NCBI GenBank assembly: GCA_963734025.1
Contig: CAVTFR010000015.1
Coordinates: forward strand, 62,001-126,000
DNA length: 64,000 nt
Direction: 5' to 3'
Source: JACVRW01 sp963734025
GTDB taxonomy: Bacteria; Actinomycetota; Thermoleophilia; Solirubrobacterales; Thermoleophilaceae
Shown here: piece after piece, positions 23,799 through 31,954 of the stretch
Layout of the letters: each line of letters begins with the position of its first letter
How positions within the stretch are numbered: the stretch's first letter is position 1
Program-made: the position numbers and the translations under genes
Notes under the pieces: generated by a model
The model's database searches: none
The model's input: the letters and a program-made list of their open reading frames with translations, nothing else
Told to the model about the DNA's origin: nothing

Positions 23799-25475
23799 AT
23801 GCGAGCCGTCGACGCCATCATGGAATGCCTCAAGGCCGAGGGCGTCGAGAGCGTATTCGGCATCCCCGGTGGCGCGAACCTTCCGACCTACGACGCGCTC
23901 TACGACGCCGGCATCCGGCACGTCCAGTGCCGCCACGAGCAGGGGGCCGGCCACGCGGCCGAGGGCTACGCGAAGGCCTCCGGCAACGTCGGCGTCGCGC
24001 TCGCTACGAGCGGTCCGGGCGCCACGAACCTCGTCACCTCCATCGCCGACGCCGTCATGGACAGCGTGCCGACGGTCTTCCTGACCGGCCAGGTGCGCAC
24101 CGAGCTGATCGGCACCGACGGGTTCCAGGAGGCGGACATCTCCGGCATCACGATGCCGATCGTCAAGCACTCGATCCTGATCCAGGATCCGCGCGACATC
24201 CCCAAGGCGATTCACGAGGCCTTCCACATCGCCCGCACGGGGCGGCCCGGCCCCGTGCTCGTCGACGTGCCCCAGGATCTCTCGCGCGCGGACATCCCGT
24301 ACGAGCCGGTCACGAAGATCCACCTGCCCGGCTACCAGCCCACCACCGAGGGCAACGCCAAGCAGGTCCGGCTCGCGGCGAAGGCGCTCGCCAACTCGCG
24401 CCGGCCGGTGATCTACGGAGGCGGCGGCGTCATCAACGCCGGCGCGGCCAAGGAGTTCACCGAGCTGTGCCTCGCCGACGCCTTCCCGGTCACCTGCACC
24501 CTGATGGGCCTTGGCGCGTTCCCGGCCGACAACGAGCAGTGGCTCGGGATGCTCGGCATGCACGGCACCCGGACGGCCAACTACGCGATGGACGAGGCCG
24601 ACCTGATCGTCGCGATCGGCGCTCGCTTCGATGACCGGGTGACGGGCAAGCTGTCCGAGTTCGCGCCGCGGGCGAAGTTCATCCACATCGACATCGACCC
24701 GGCCGAGATCTCGAAGAACGTGCCGGCGCACATCCCGATCGTCGGCGACGCGAAGAACATCCTCCCCAAGCTGACGGCCGAGTATCGCGCCCTGGGCGCG
24801 GACGGCGCGCGGCTCGAGGGTTGGATCTCCCGTATCCGCGGCTGGCAGGACAAGCACCCGCTGGGCTACGAGGACAGCGCCGACGCCGAGATCAAGCCGC
24901 AGTACATGGTCCAGGCGATGTTCGAGGCGACCGGCGGCCAGGCGATCGTGACCTCCGACGTCGGCCAGCACCAGATGTGGGCGGCCCAGTACTACGGCTT
25001 CACGCGCCCGCGCCAGTGGATCAACTCGGGCGGGCTCGGCACGATGGGTTTCGGACTGCCTTCGGCGCTGGGAGCGAAGGTCGCGCAGCCCGGCCAGGAC
25101 GTCGTCTGCCTCGCCGGCGACGGCTCGCTGATCATGACCGTCCAGGAGCTCGCGACCTGCGTCGACGAGAACATCCCGGTCAAGGTCTTCCTGATGAACA
25201 ACGGCTACCTCGGCATGGTCCGCCAGTGGCAGGAGCTCTTCTGGGACCGCCGCTACTCGTCGGTGAAGATGGGCTCGAGCCCCGACTGGGTCAAGCTGGC
25301 CGAGGCCTTCGGCGCGAAGGGCATGCGCGTCGACGACAAGGGCGAGGTGGTCGATGCCTTCAAGGAGGCGCTCGCCGAGGAGGGCCCGGTGCTCGTGGAT
25401 GTCCGCGTGACGCCCGAGGAGAACTGCTATCCGATGATCCCCGCGGGCCAGGCAGCTCGCGACATGGTCGGATGA
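23799..25475 (+). CDS. ilvB: Acetolactate synthase large (catalytic) subunit
   Basis: A 558-residue ThDP enzyme making 2-acetolactate or 2-aceto-2-hydroxybutyrate, the first common step of valine, leucine and isoleucine synthesis. The catalytic glutamate is in CRHEQGAGHAAEGYA (near residue 47). The FAD/central domain includes GARFDDRVTGK. The ThDP-Mg motif runs from GDGSLIMTVQEL to NNGYLGMVRQWQE. Its stop overlaps a 42-codon open frame, and the regulatory subunit ilvN follows. Regulation is probably through the short hairpin-containing 5' leader and feedback on IlvN. Confidence 0.96.
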   Translation: MRAVDAIMECLKAEGVESVFGIPGGANLPTYDALYDAGIRHVQCRHEQGAGHAAEGYAKASGNVGVALATSGPGATNLVTSIADAVMDSVPTVFLTGQVRTELIGTDGFQEADISGITMPIVKHSILIQDPRDIPKAIHEAFHIARTGRPGPVLVDVPQDLSRADIPYEPVTKIHLPGYQPTTEGNAKQVRLAAKALANSRRPVIYGGGGVINAGAAKEFTELCLADAFPVTCTLMGLGAFPADNEQWLGMLGMHGTRTANYAMDEADLIVAIGARFDDRVTGKLSEFAPRAKFIHIDIDPAEISKNVPAHIPIVGDAKNILPKLTAEYRALGADGARLEGWISRIRGWQDKHPLGYEDSADAEIKPQYMVQAMFEATGGQAIVTSDVGQHQMWAAQYYGFTRPRQWINSGGLGTMGFGLPSALGAKVAQPGQDVVCLAGDGSLIMTVQELATCVDENIPVKVFLMNNGYLGMVRQWQELFWDRRYSSVKMGSSPDWVKLAEAFGAKGMRVDDKGEVVDAFKEALAEEGPVLVDVRVTPEENCYPMIPAGQAARDMVG

Positions 25476-25600
25476 TCACCCGCCTGCAAACCTTCGCTCC
25501 CCATCGTCCTCGGTCGCGGACAGGCAGAGCCTTGTCCGCTCCCTGCGTTCTCGAGGATCTCGGTTTTCGGCGGCTGATCTATCCGACCAAGGTGGGCTGA
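25472..25600 (+). CDS. Possible 42-residue small ORF bridging ilvB and ilvN
   Basis: An open frame from ATG 25472 (ATGA overlap with the ilvB stop) to TGA 25598-25600, three bases before ilvN's ATG. The predicted peptide begins MITRLQTFAPHRPRSRTG and ends RRLIYPTKVG; it is strongly basic and matches no known family. It may be a real small protein, a translational bridge keeping ribosomes moving into ilvN, or chance. A strong hairpin lies inside it (25516-25539). Confidence 0.35.
   Translation: MITRLQTFAPHRPRSRTGRALSAPCVLEDLGFRRLIYPTKVG
25516..25539 (+). promoter_or_regulatory. RNA hairpin between ilvB and ilvN
   Basis: GCGGACA-GGC pairs with GCC-T-TGTCCGC (10 bp with one bulged T, AGA loop). 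No T-run follows, so it is not a standard terminator. It could tune the ilvB:ilvN ratio or protect the upstream mRNA. Confidence 0.4.
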
Positions 25601-25603
25601 GCG

Positions 25604-26164
25604 ATGGGTGAGCCAGGGACGAAGGAGATCCTCAACCTCGAGGACCTGGAGGCGAGCGGCGGCATCCGCACGGGCCGCAAGCACGTGTTGTCGATCCTCG
25701 TCGAGAACAAGCCGGGCGTCCTCGCCCGGATCGCGGGCCTGTTCGCCCGCCGGGGCTTCAACATCGACTCGCTGGCGGTAGGCGCGACCGACGACACGTC
25801 GATCTCACGCATCACGCTGACGCTCGACGGCGCCGCGCACCCGATCGACCAAGTCACGAAGCAGCTGCACAAGCTCGTCAACGTGATCAAGATCCGCGAC
25901 CTGGAGCCGGCGGAGACGGTGGCGCGCGAGCTCGCGCTCTTCAAGATCTCCTGCCAGGACGGCGACGCCCGCGCGCAGGTGATGCAGTTCGCCGAGATCT
26001 TCCGCGCCGGCGTGGTCGACGTGTCGAAGCGCAGCGTGACGGTCGAGGTCACCGGCAGCCAGGACAAGATCGAGGCGTTCGAGGAGATGGTCCGCCCGTT
26101 CGGCCTGATCGAGCTGGTGCGGACGGGCGAGATCGCGGTCGCGCGGGGGAGAAGCGCGACCTAG
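25604..26164 (+). CDS. ilvN: Acetolactate synthase small (regulatory) subunit
   Basis: A 186-residue IlvN/IlvH. After a 26-residue N-terminal extension comes the ACT domain (HVLSILVENKPGVLARIAGL, then FNIDSLAVG), which binds valine for feedback inhibition. The C-terminal ALS_ss domain follows (VDVSKRSVTVEVTG, then FGLIELVRTGEIAVARG). It stimulates IlvB and makes it valine-sensitive. The start ATG 25604 is preceded by AGGTGG. It belongs to the ilvB transcript. The extended N-terminus relative to typical proteins is the only oddity. Confidence 0.95.
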   Translation: MGEPGTKEILNLEDLEASGGIRTGRKHVLSILVENKPGVLARIAGLFARRGFNIDSLAVGATDDTSISRITLTLDGAAHPIDQVTKQLHKLVNVIKIRDLEPAETVARELALFKISCQDGDARAQVMQFAEIFRAGVVDVSKRSVTVEVTGSQDKIEAFEEMVRPFGLIELVRTGEIAVARGRSAT

Positions 26165-26200
26165 CGAGTCGTCAGCGCGCGCCTTCGTCATCCTTGGGGT

Positions 26201-27652
26201 GTGGCGCTGCGCACAGCTGACCGTCCCCGCCCGTTGGAGCTCGACGAGTCGCGGCGCGCCCTGCTCGACGATCGCCTGGCCGAGGCCGGTCGGCGGGCAC
26301 GGCGCCACGGCGGCCGCTGGATCGCGTCACTGACGCTCCCGGTGCCTGCCGAGCTGGATCTGTCGGCGGCGGTGATGGCTGCGCGGCGTCCGGACGATCG
26401 ATTCTTCTGCTTCGAGCAACCCGACCGCGAGGGCTACGCGGTCGCGGCGCTCGGCACGGCTCTCTCACTCGAGGCGTCCGGGCCGGCGCGCTTCAGCCAG
26501 GTCGCGGACGCCGCTCGCGACCAGAGCCGGCGGGTGATCGCCGACGACCCGGCGGGCGATCCCGGTGGGCCGCCCGCGGCAGGCCCCGTGTTCCTCGGCG
26601 GCTTCGCCTTCGCTCAGGACGGCGGCGGGAGCCCCGAGTGGTCGTCGCTGGCGCCGGCGTCGCTCGTGCTGCCGGAGCTCGGCTTCGCGCGCCAGGGCGG
26701 CGAGGCCCGCATGACGGTGTGCGCCGCCGTCGAGCCGGATGACGACCCCGGCGCGCTCGCCGAGCGCCTGCTCGGCCGCCTCGAGACGCTTGCGCCGGCC
26801 TCGATGCCGCTGGTCGACCCCGACCCGGTCGAGCGCGTCCGCGTTGCCAGCGCGGCGCCGCCCTCGCACTACGAGCAGGCCGTCGACCGAGCGGTTGAGC
26901 GAATCCGAGCGGGTGAGCTCGAGAAGGTGGTGCTCGCCCGCGAGGTGCGCGCCCACGCCTCTACGCCGCACGACCCTGCCGCGGTGTTCGGCGCGCTGCG
27001 CGAGGTGTTCCCGGGCTGCTACTGCTGGTGCGTCGGCACTCCCGAGCTCGCCTTCGTCGGCGCGAGCCCCGAGCTGCTAGTCCGCCGCGACGGTCAGCGC
27101 GCCCAGACCGTCGCGCTCGCCGGCACGACGCGCCGCAGCGCCGACCCCGCCGTCGACGACCACCTCGGAGAGCAGCTCCTCCAGAGCCCCAAGAACCGCG
27201 AGGAGCAGCTGATCGTCGAGCGGCGCATCGAGCGCATGCTCGACCCGGTCAGCCTCTGGGTCGCCGCGTCCGAGGAGCCGGTGCTCGTCAAGGTGCACAA
27301 CGTCCAGCACCTCGCCACCGTGATCCGCGCCCAGCTCGCCGACCCGGTCTCGGCGGTCGAGCTGGCCGGCCGGCTGTTGCCGACCCCGGCCGTGGGCGGG
27401 GAGCCGAGCGAGCGCGCCCTGCCGCTGATCCCGGCGCTCGAGGGCTTCGACCGCGGCTGGTACGCGGGGGCCGTCGGCTGGACCGACCTCGCCGAGGACG
27501 GGGAGTTCTGCGTGGCGGTCCGCTGCGCCCTGCTGCGCGGCCCGGTGGCGCACCTGTACGCCGGCTGCGGGATCGTGCGCGACTCCGTGCCCGCCGAGGA
27601 GCTCGCCGAGACCGAGGTGAAGCTCGAAGCGCTACTACCGCTGTTGTCCTGA
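26201..27652 (+). CDS. menF: Isochorismate synthase
   Basis: A 483-residue chorismate-utilising enzyme converting chorismate to isochorismate, the entry step to menaquinone. The C-terminal ~260 residues carry the ADC-synthase fold: VLAREVRA with the catalytic lysine in GELEKVVLAR, ELAFVGASPELLVR, ALAGTTRR, KNREEQLIVERRI, LLPTPAVGGEP and YAGAVGWTD, ending with the AGCGIV segment. The N-terminal third is the poorly conserved MenF/DhbC region. A CATCCT box lies 6 nt before GTG 26201. It converges on menD, overlapping by 18 bp. The men context favours MenF over a salicylate or siderophore role. Confidence 0.92.
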   Translation: MALRTADRPRPLELDESRRALLDDRLAEAGRRARRHGGRWIASLTLPVPAELDLSAAVMAARRPDDRFFCFEQPDREGYAVAALGTALSLEASGPARFSQVADAARDQSRRVIADDPAGDPGGPPAAGPVFLGGFAFAQDGGGSPEWSSLAPASLVLPELGFARQGGEARMTVCAAVEPDDDPGALAERLLGRLETLAPASMPLVDPDPVERVRVASAAPPSHYEQAVDRAVERIRAGELEKVVLAREVRAHASTPHDPAAVFGALREVFPGCYCWCVGTPELAFVGASPELLVRRDGQRAQTVALAGTTRRSADPAVDDHLGEQLLQSPKNREEQLIVERRIERMLDPVSLWVAASEEPVLVKVHNVQHLATVIRAQLADPVSAVELAGRLLPTPAVGGEPSERALPLIPALEGFDRGWYAGAVGWTDLAEDGEFCVAVRCALLRGPVAHLYAGCGIVRDSVPAEELAETEVKLEALLPLLS

Positions 27653-29299
27653 CGCGAGCCGCGCGGCCACGCGCTCGACCACAGCTCGGTGCTCGACGAC
27701 GTTGGCCGCACGCTCGGTCCGCAGGACCCTGATCTCGGGCGCGAGCGACTCGAGGTCGGTCGTCGTCGGGGTGGCGATGTGCTGCTCGTAGGCGACCGGG
27801 TTGGCGTGCTCGGCGACGGGCAGGAAGTCGAAGATCGCACCGCCGCCGTTGTCGATGCAGACGATCTCGAGCTGGACCCCGGCCCGGCGCGCGGCCAGCA
27901 GGCCGCCGACGTCGTGCTGAAGCGCGATCTCACCGATCAGGAGCCAGGTCGGCAGCCCGGACGCGATCGCTGCGCCGAGCGCCGACGACACGACGCCGTC
28001 GATGCCGTTCGCGCCGCGGTTGGCGAGCACACGGATGCGCTTCGCGGACTGCGGCCAGTAGGCCTCGACGTCCCTGATGGGCATCGATGAGCTCACCCAC
28101 AGCAGCGCCGGGTCGGGCAGCTCGCGCTCGAGCGCGGCGATCAGCTTCGGCTCGAAGCCGTCCGGCGACTCCCCCAGGGCTGCCGGAACGAGCTCGTCCG
28201 CCGCCCGCCAGGACGAGAACCAGTCGGGATCACGCTCGGCACTGCGCATCTCGACGGCGGACGCGAGCGCGTCCAGCGTCGGTGCTGCGGCCGAGGCGAG
28301 GATCAGCTCCGCGCGCCGGGTCGGCTCGTGCCAGCCGGCGTGCGGGTCGATCAGCACCTGCGGCGCTTCGGCGAGCCAGGCCCGCAACGGCTTCGACGTC
28401 GGGGTGTCGCCGACCCGCAGGACGAGCCCGGGCCGATGTTGTCCGGCGAAGCTGTCCACGCGCAGCAGCACGTCGTAGTGGGCGATGACATGCGAGCGGT
28501 CGTGCTGGCCGCAGCGAGCGCCCGAGGTCGGCTCGGCGAGCAGCGGCCAGCCCGTCTCGGCGGCGAGCCGCGCGGCCGGACCGGCGACATCCTCATCGGA
28601 AGGCCCGCACACGATCGCGCCGCGGGGAGTGGACGCGATCCGCTCGGCCAGCGCATGCACGTCGTCCGCGTGGGGGGCGCTCGCGTGCTCGCGCAGCTCG
28701 GTCCAGGGACGGCCGTCCGCGCGTCCCGCCCAGTCTTCGACGGCGAGCTCCTCGGGCTCGGGCGCGAGCGGCTCGCGTAGGGCCACGTTGAGGTGCACCG
28801 GCCCGGGCCTGCCGCCGGCCGCGGTCCAGTAGGCGCGGCACCCGAGCGCGCGGTGGTGGATCGCCGTTTCGCGCCCCGGGGGATGGGTGCCCAGCTCGAC
28901 GAACCACTTGACGCTCGAGCCATACAGCTTGATCTGGTCGATCGCCTGCCCGGCGCCGACCTCGCGCAGCTCCGGCGGGCGGTCGGCGGTCAGCACGATC
29001 AGCGGCACGCGCGCCTCCCAGGCCTCGACGACAGCCGGATGCAGGTTCGCCGCCGCGGTCCCCGAGGTGCAGGCCACCGCCACCGGCCGGCCGCTCGCCT
29101 TGGCCATCCCGAGCGCGACGTAGCCGGCCGAGCGCTCGTCGATCACCGACACCGCCTCGAGGGCCGGCGCCGCCGCGAGGGTGAGCGCGATCGGGGCGTT
29201 GCGCGAGCCGGGCGACGTCACGGCGTGGCGCATGCCGCAGCGCTCGAGCTCGTCCACAAGGACCTGGAGCGGCGCGTAAGTGCGGTTGATCGGGATCAT
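27635..29299 (-). CDS. menD: SEPHCHC synthase
   Basis: A 554-residue ThDP enzyme joining isochorismate and 2-oxoglutarate to give SEPHCHC. It begins NRTYAPLQVLVDELERCGM and has the MenD signature VTSPGSRNAPI, the cofactor-activating glutamate in VIDERSAGYVALGMAK, ACTSGTAAANLHPAVVEA and a C-terminal ThDP domain (NRGANGIDGVVSSALG, then IDNGGGAIFDFLP). Its ATG 29299 lies only 9 bp from the divergent menH ATG, so its promoter must sit inside menH. The 3' end overlaps menF. Confidence 0.95.
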   Translation of the reverse strand: MIPINRTYAPLQVLVDELERCGMRHAVTSPGSRNAPIALTLAAAPALEAVSVIDERSAGYVALGMAKASGRPVAVACTSGTAAANLHPAVVEAWEARVPLIVLTADRPPELREVGAGQAIDQIKLYGSSVKWFVELGTHPPGRETAIHHRALGCRAYWTAAGGRPGPVHLNVALREPLAPEPEELAVEDWAGRADGRPWTELREHASAPHADDVHALAERIASTPRGAIVCGPSDEDVAGPAARLAAETGWPLLAEPTSGARCGQHDRSHVIAHYDVLLRVDSFAGQHRPGLVLRVGDTPTSKPLRAWLAEAPQVLIDPHAGWHEPTRRAELILASAAAPTLDALASAVEMRSAERDPDWFSSWRAADELVPAALGESPDGFEPKLIAALERELPDPALLWVSSSMPIRDVEAYWPQSAKRIRVLANRGANGIDGVVSSALGAAIASGLPTWLLIGEIALQHDVGGLLAARRAGVQLEIVCIDNGGGAIFDFLPVAEHANPVAYEQHIATPTTTDLESLAPEIRVLRTERAANVVEHRAVVERVAARLASGQQR

Positions 29300-29308
29300 G
29301 CAGGAGCG

Positions 29309-30013
29309 ATGGTGCTCTTCATCCCGGGCTTCATGCAGCGTGGCGACGCCTGGCGGCCGGTCGCGGAGCTCCTTCCGGAACGCTATCCGAGCGTCATGCT
29401 CGACCACGCGGAGAGCAGCTTCGAGAGTCGGCTGAGGGAGATCGCGGACGCAGGCGCCGGGCGCCTCCTCGTCGGCTATTCACTCGGCGGGCGGCTCGCG
29501 CTCCGCGCGGCAATGCGCGACCCGGAGCGGTACCTGGGCGTCGTCACCATCGGCGCCACCGCCGGCATCGACGAGCCCTCGCTCCGGACCGACCGCGCCG
29601 AGGCCGACGAGCGGCTCGCCGCCTGGATGGAGGCCGCCCCGATCGAGGACATCGTCTCCGTGTGGGAGCGCCAACCGCTCTTCGCCGACCAGCCCGAGGC
29701 GCTCGTAGAGGAGCAGCGACCGGGCCGCCTCGCCCAGCGCCCAGAGGAGCTCGCGATGATCCTGCGAACCGCCGGCCAGGGTGTGCTCGAGCCCGTCTGG
29801 CACGAGCTGCTGCGGCTCGAGCTGCCGCTGCTCGCGATAGCCGGCGCGCGCGACGAGGGCTACGTCGGGGCGGCCAGGCGCATCGCCGACACGGCACCGA
29901 ACGGGCGCGCCGAGATCGTCGAGGAGGCGGGCCACGCGGTGCAGCTGCAGCGGCCCGACGAGGTGGCGCGGCTGATCGAGGAGTTCCTCGGCCGCCTCAC
30001 CGACCCGACTTAG
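29309..30013 (+). CDS. menH: SHCHC synthase (alpha/beta hydrolase)
   Basis: A 234-residue alpha/beta hydrolase that eliminates pyruvate from the MenD product. It has the first strand and oxyanion loop (VLFIPGFMQRGDAW), the nucleophile elbow GYSLGGRLALR (serine near residue 58), the acid in IAGARDEGY and the catalytic histidine in EEAGHAVQLQRPDEV. ATG 29309 or GTG 29312 may start it; AGGAG at 29302-29306 fits GTG 29312 slightly better. The very short N-terminus reflects compression against the divergent menD. Assignment rests on the men context. Confidence 0.88.
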   Translation: MVLFIPGFMQRGDAWRPVAELLPERYPSVMLDHAESSFESRLREIADAGAGRLLVGYSLGGRLALRAAMRDPERYLGVVTIGATAGIDEPSLRTDRAEADERLAAWMEAAPIEDIVSVWERQPLFADQPEALVEEQRPGRLAQRPEELAMILRTAGQGVLEPVWHELLRLELPLLAIAGARDEGYVGAARRIADTAPNGRAEIVEEAGHAVQLQRPDEVARLIEEFLGRLTDPT

Positions 30014-30040
30014 TGTCGTCTGGCGACCTCAAGTCGGGTC
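30002..30040. terminator. Bidirectional terminator hairpin between convergent menH and menC
   Basis: GACCCGACTT (30002-30011) pairs perfectly with AAGTCGGGTC (30031-30040), a 10-bp stem. The 19-nt loop contains a second stem, GTCG (30015-30018) with CGAC (30024-30027). It overlaps the menH stop and precedes the menC end on the other strand, the expected place for a shared terminator. TT at the stem base gives only a minimal T-tract. Confidence 0.6.
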
Positions 30041-30074
30041 CGTGGATGCGTGGTCGAGTGCTGCGATAGCCCGG

Positions 30075-31082
30075 CTAGGCCACGACCTCGGCCGTCACCT
30101 CGTCGAGGGCCGCCTGGTCCACCTGGACGCCCAGGCCCGGCCCGCCCGGGACGGGCAGTGTCCCGCGGCGCGGTGCCGGCAGGGCGCGCGCGATGCGGGC
30201 GTCGAAGAGCTCGAGGGTGGCGAGGCCGCAGGCCAGCGAGAGCCCTTCCGAGGCCGCGAGTTGGAGAGCCGCCGCGATACCCCAGGGACCGTCGAGCGTG
30301 CTCGACAGAAAGGCGTCGAGACCGTGCGCGCGCGCTTCGCGCAGCAGTTCGCGGGCGGGCGTGAAGCCACCCGCGCCCGCCAGCTTCACGTTGACGACGT
30401 CGCAGGCGTCGAGCTCGAGCGCGCGCCGCAGTTCGCGCATCGAGGCGACCGACTCGTCGGCTGCGATCGGCGTCGACACGCGCTGGCGCACCTCCGCCAG
30501 CTCGCGCAGGCGCTGGCAGGGCTGCTCGACGAACTCGAGGTCGTACTGCTCCATCGCGCGGATCGCGCGCACGGCGTCGTCGACGGCCCAGACGCCGTTC
30601 GCGTCCAAGCGCAGCGCCGGCCACGGCCCGACCGCCTCGCGCACCGCCGCAACCCGCTCGGCGTCGTCCGGCAGGCCGACCTTCAGCTTGAAGCTCGCGA
30701 AGCCCTCGCGCATGCCCTCCCGGGCGCGCGCCGCGGTCTCCTCGGGAGGACCCGCCGGCAGGGTCATGTTCACCGGCAGGGCGTCCCTGGCCGGCTCGGC
30801 CACAGGCCGTCCCTCCTGACGCGCGAGCAGGTCGAGCTTCGCGACCTCCTCGGCGGCGCGCGCCTGCGGCGGGCGCCGGCCCGCCCCGCCGGTGAGCGCC
30901 GCGAGCGCTCGCTCGAGCGGAACGCCGTCGTAGGGCTCGAAGGGCGCCGCCTCGCCGTAGCCGACGGTGCCGTCGGCGGCCTCGAGCCGCAGCAGCAGGA
31001 GCTCGCGCGCATCCGTCACGCCCGCCGCCGTCACGAAGGGCGTCTTCAGGGGGATCGACAGGCGCAGGATCGAGCGCTTCAC
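30075..31082 (-). CDS. menC: o-Succinylbenzoate synthase
   Basis: A 335-residue enolase-superfamily enzyme dehydrating SHCHC to o-succinylbenzoate. The catalytic and metal-binding residues are in order: lysine in SFKLKVG, Asp in LRLDANGVW, Glu in LEFVEQP, Asp in IAADESVAS and the second lysine in VVNVKLAGAGG. The C-terminal barrel ends AIARALP/GPGLGV-like. GTG 31082 overlaps the menA stop (GTGA), so menB-menA-menC form one coupled operon. Confidence 0.93.
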   Translation of the reverse strand: MKRSILRLSIPLKTPFVTAAGVTDARELLLLRLEAADGTVGYGEAAPFEPYDGVPLERALAALTGGAGRRPPQARAAEEVAKLDLLARQEGRPVAEPARDALPVNMTLPAGPPEETAARAREGMREGFASFKLKVGLPDDAERVAAVREAVGPWPALRLDANGVWAVDDAVRAIRAMEQYDLEFVEQPCQRLRELAEVRQRVSTPIAADESVASMRELRRALELDACDVVNVKLAGAGGFTPARELLREARAHGLDAFLSSTLDGPWGIAAALQLAASEGLSLACGLATLELFDARIARALPAPRRGTLPVPGGPGLGVQVDQAALDEVTAEVVA

Positions 31083-31954
31083 GAGAGCAGCACTCCGACG
31101 GCCAGCAGCACCGAGTAGACGGCCAGCAGCCTGCCCGCGCCGGCGAGCGCACCGTTGAGCGCCGGGCCGTCCGACCGCGTGGCGACGGTCCGCAGCAGCG
31201 GCGGTACGAGCGGCAGCGCGGCGAGCGTCAGCAGGACCCACGGGGACAGGGCAGGGACGAGCAGCGGCGGCACGGCGAACGAGACGATCACCATCGCGGC
31301 GAAGAGGACCCGCGCCCGCTCGCGGCCCAGCTTGACGGCGAGTGTCCGCTTTCCGGCGCGCCTGTCGGTGTCGATGTCACGCACGTTGTTGACGACCAGG
31401 ATCGCCGAGGCGAGCAGGCCCACCGGCACGGCGAGCGCAAATGCCTCCCAGCGCAGCTCCTCGGTCTGCACGAAGTACGAGCCGACCACCGCCACGATCC
31501 CGAAGAAGAGGAAGACGAACAGCTCGCCGAGGCCCTCGTAGCCGTACGGGCGCGGGCCACCCGTGTAGAGGACGCCCGCCAGGATCGAGGCGGCCCCCAC
31601 GACGAGCAGCTCCCAGCCGGCGACGGCGGCCAGGTACAGGCCCGCCGCGACCGCCACGCCGAACGCCACGTAGGTCCCCACGAGCACCCGCCGCGGCGGC
31701 ATCAGGCCGCCCGCGGTCACGCGCACCGGCCCGAGCCGATCCTCGGTGTCGGCTCCGCGGCGCGCGTCCGAGTAGTCGTTCGAGAGGTTGGTGCCTATCT
31801 GGATGAAGACGCTTCCGATCAGGGCAGCAACGAACGGCAGCGCACGAAATTCGTCCTCCGAGCCGGCGAGCGCCGTACCCACGAGCACCGGCGCCACGGC
31901 GGCGGGCAGCGTCCGCGGCCGCGCCGCGAGCAGCCAGAGGCGCAGATGGCTCAA
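31079..31954 (-). CDS. menA: 1,4-Dihydroxy-2-naphthoate polyprenyltransferase
   Basis: A 291-residue UbiA-family membrane enzyme that attaches the prenyl tail to 1,4-dihydroxy-2-naphthoate. About eight hydrophobic helices are visible. The first prenyl-diphosphate/Mg motif is NLSNDYSDARRGAD (near 57-70) and the second is NNVRDIDTDRRAGKRTLAVKLG (near 188). The start overlaps the menB stop (ATGA) and the stop overlaps menC. It acts in the cytoplasmic membrane. Confidence 0.95.
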   Translation of the reverse strand: MSHLRLWLLAARPRTLPAAVAPVLVGTALAGSEDEFRALPFVAALIGSVFIQIGTNLSNDYSDARRGADTEDRLGPVRVTAGGLMPPRRVLVGTYVAFGVAVAAGLYLAAVAGWELLVVGAASILAGVLYTGGPRPYGYEGLGELFVFLFFGIVAVVGSYFVQTEELRWEAFALAVPVGLLASAILVVNNVRDIDTDRRAGKRTLAVKLGRERARVLFAAMVIVSFAVPPLLVPALSPWVLLTLAALPLVPPLLRTVATRSDGPALNGALAGAGRLLAVYSVLLAVGVLLS

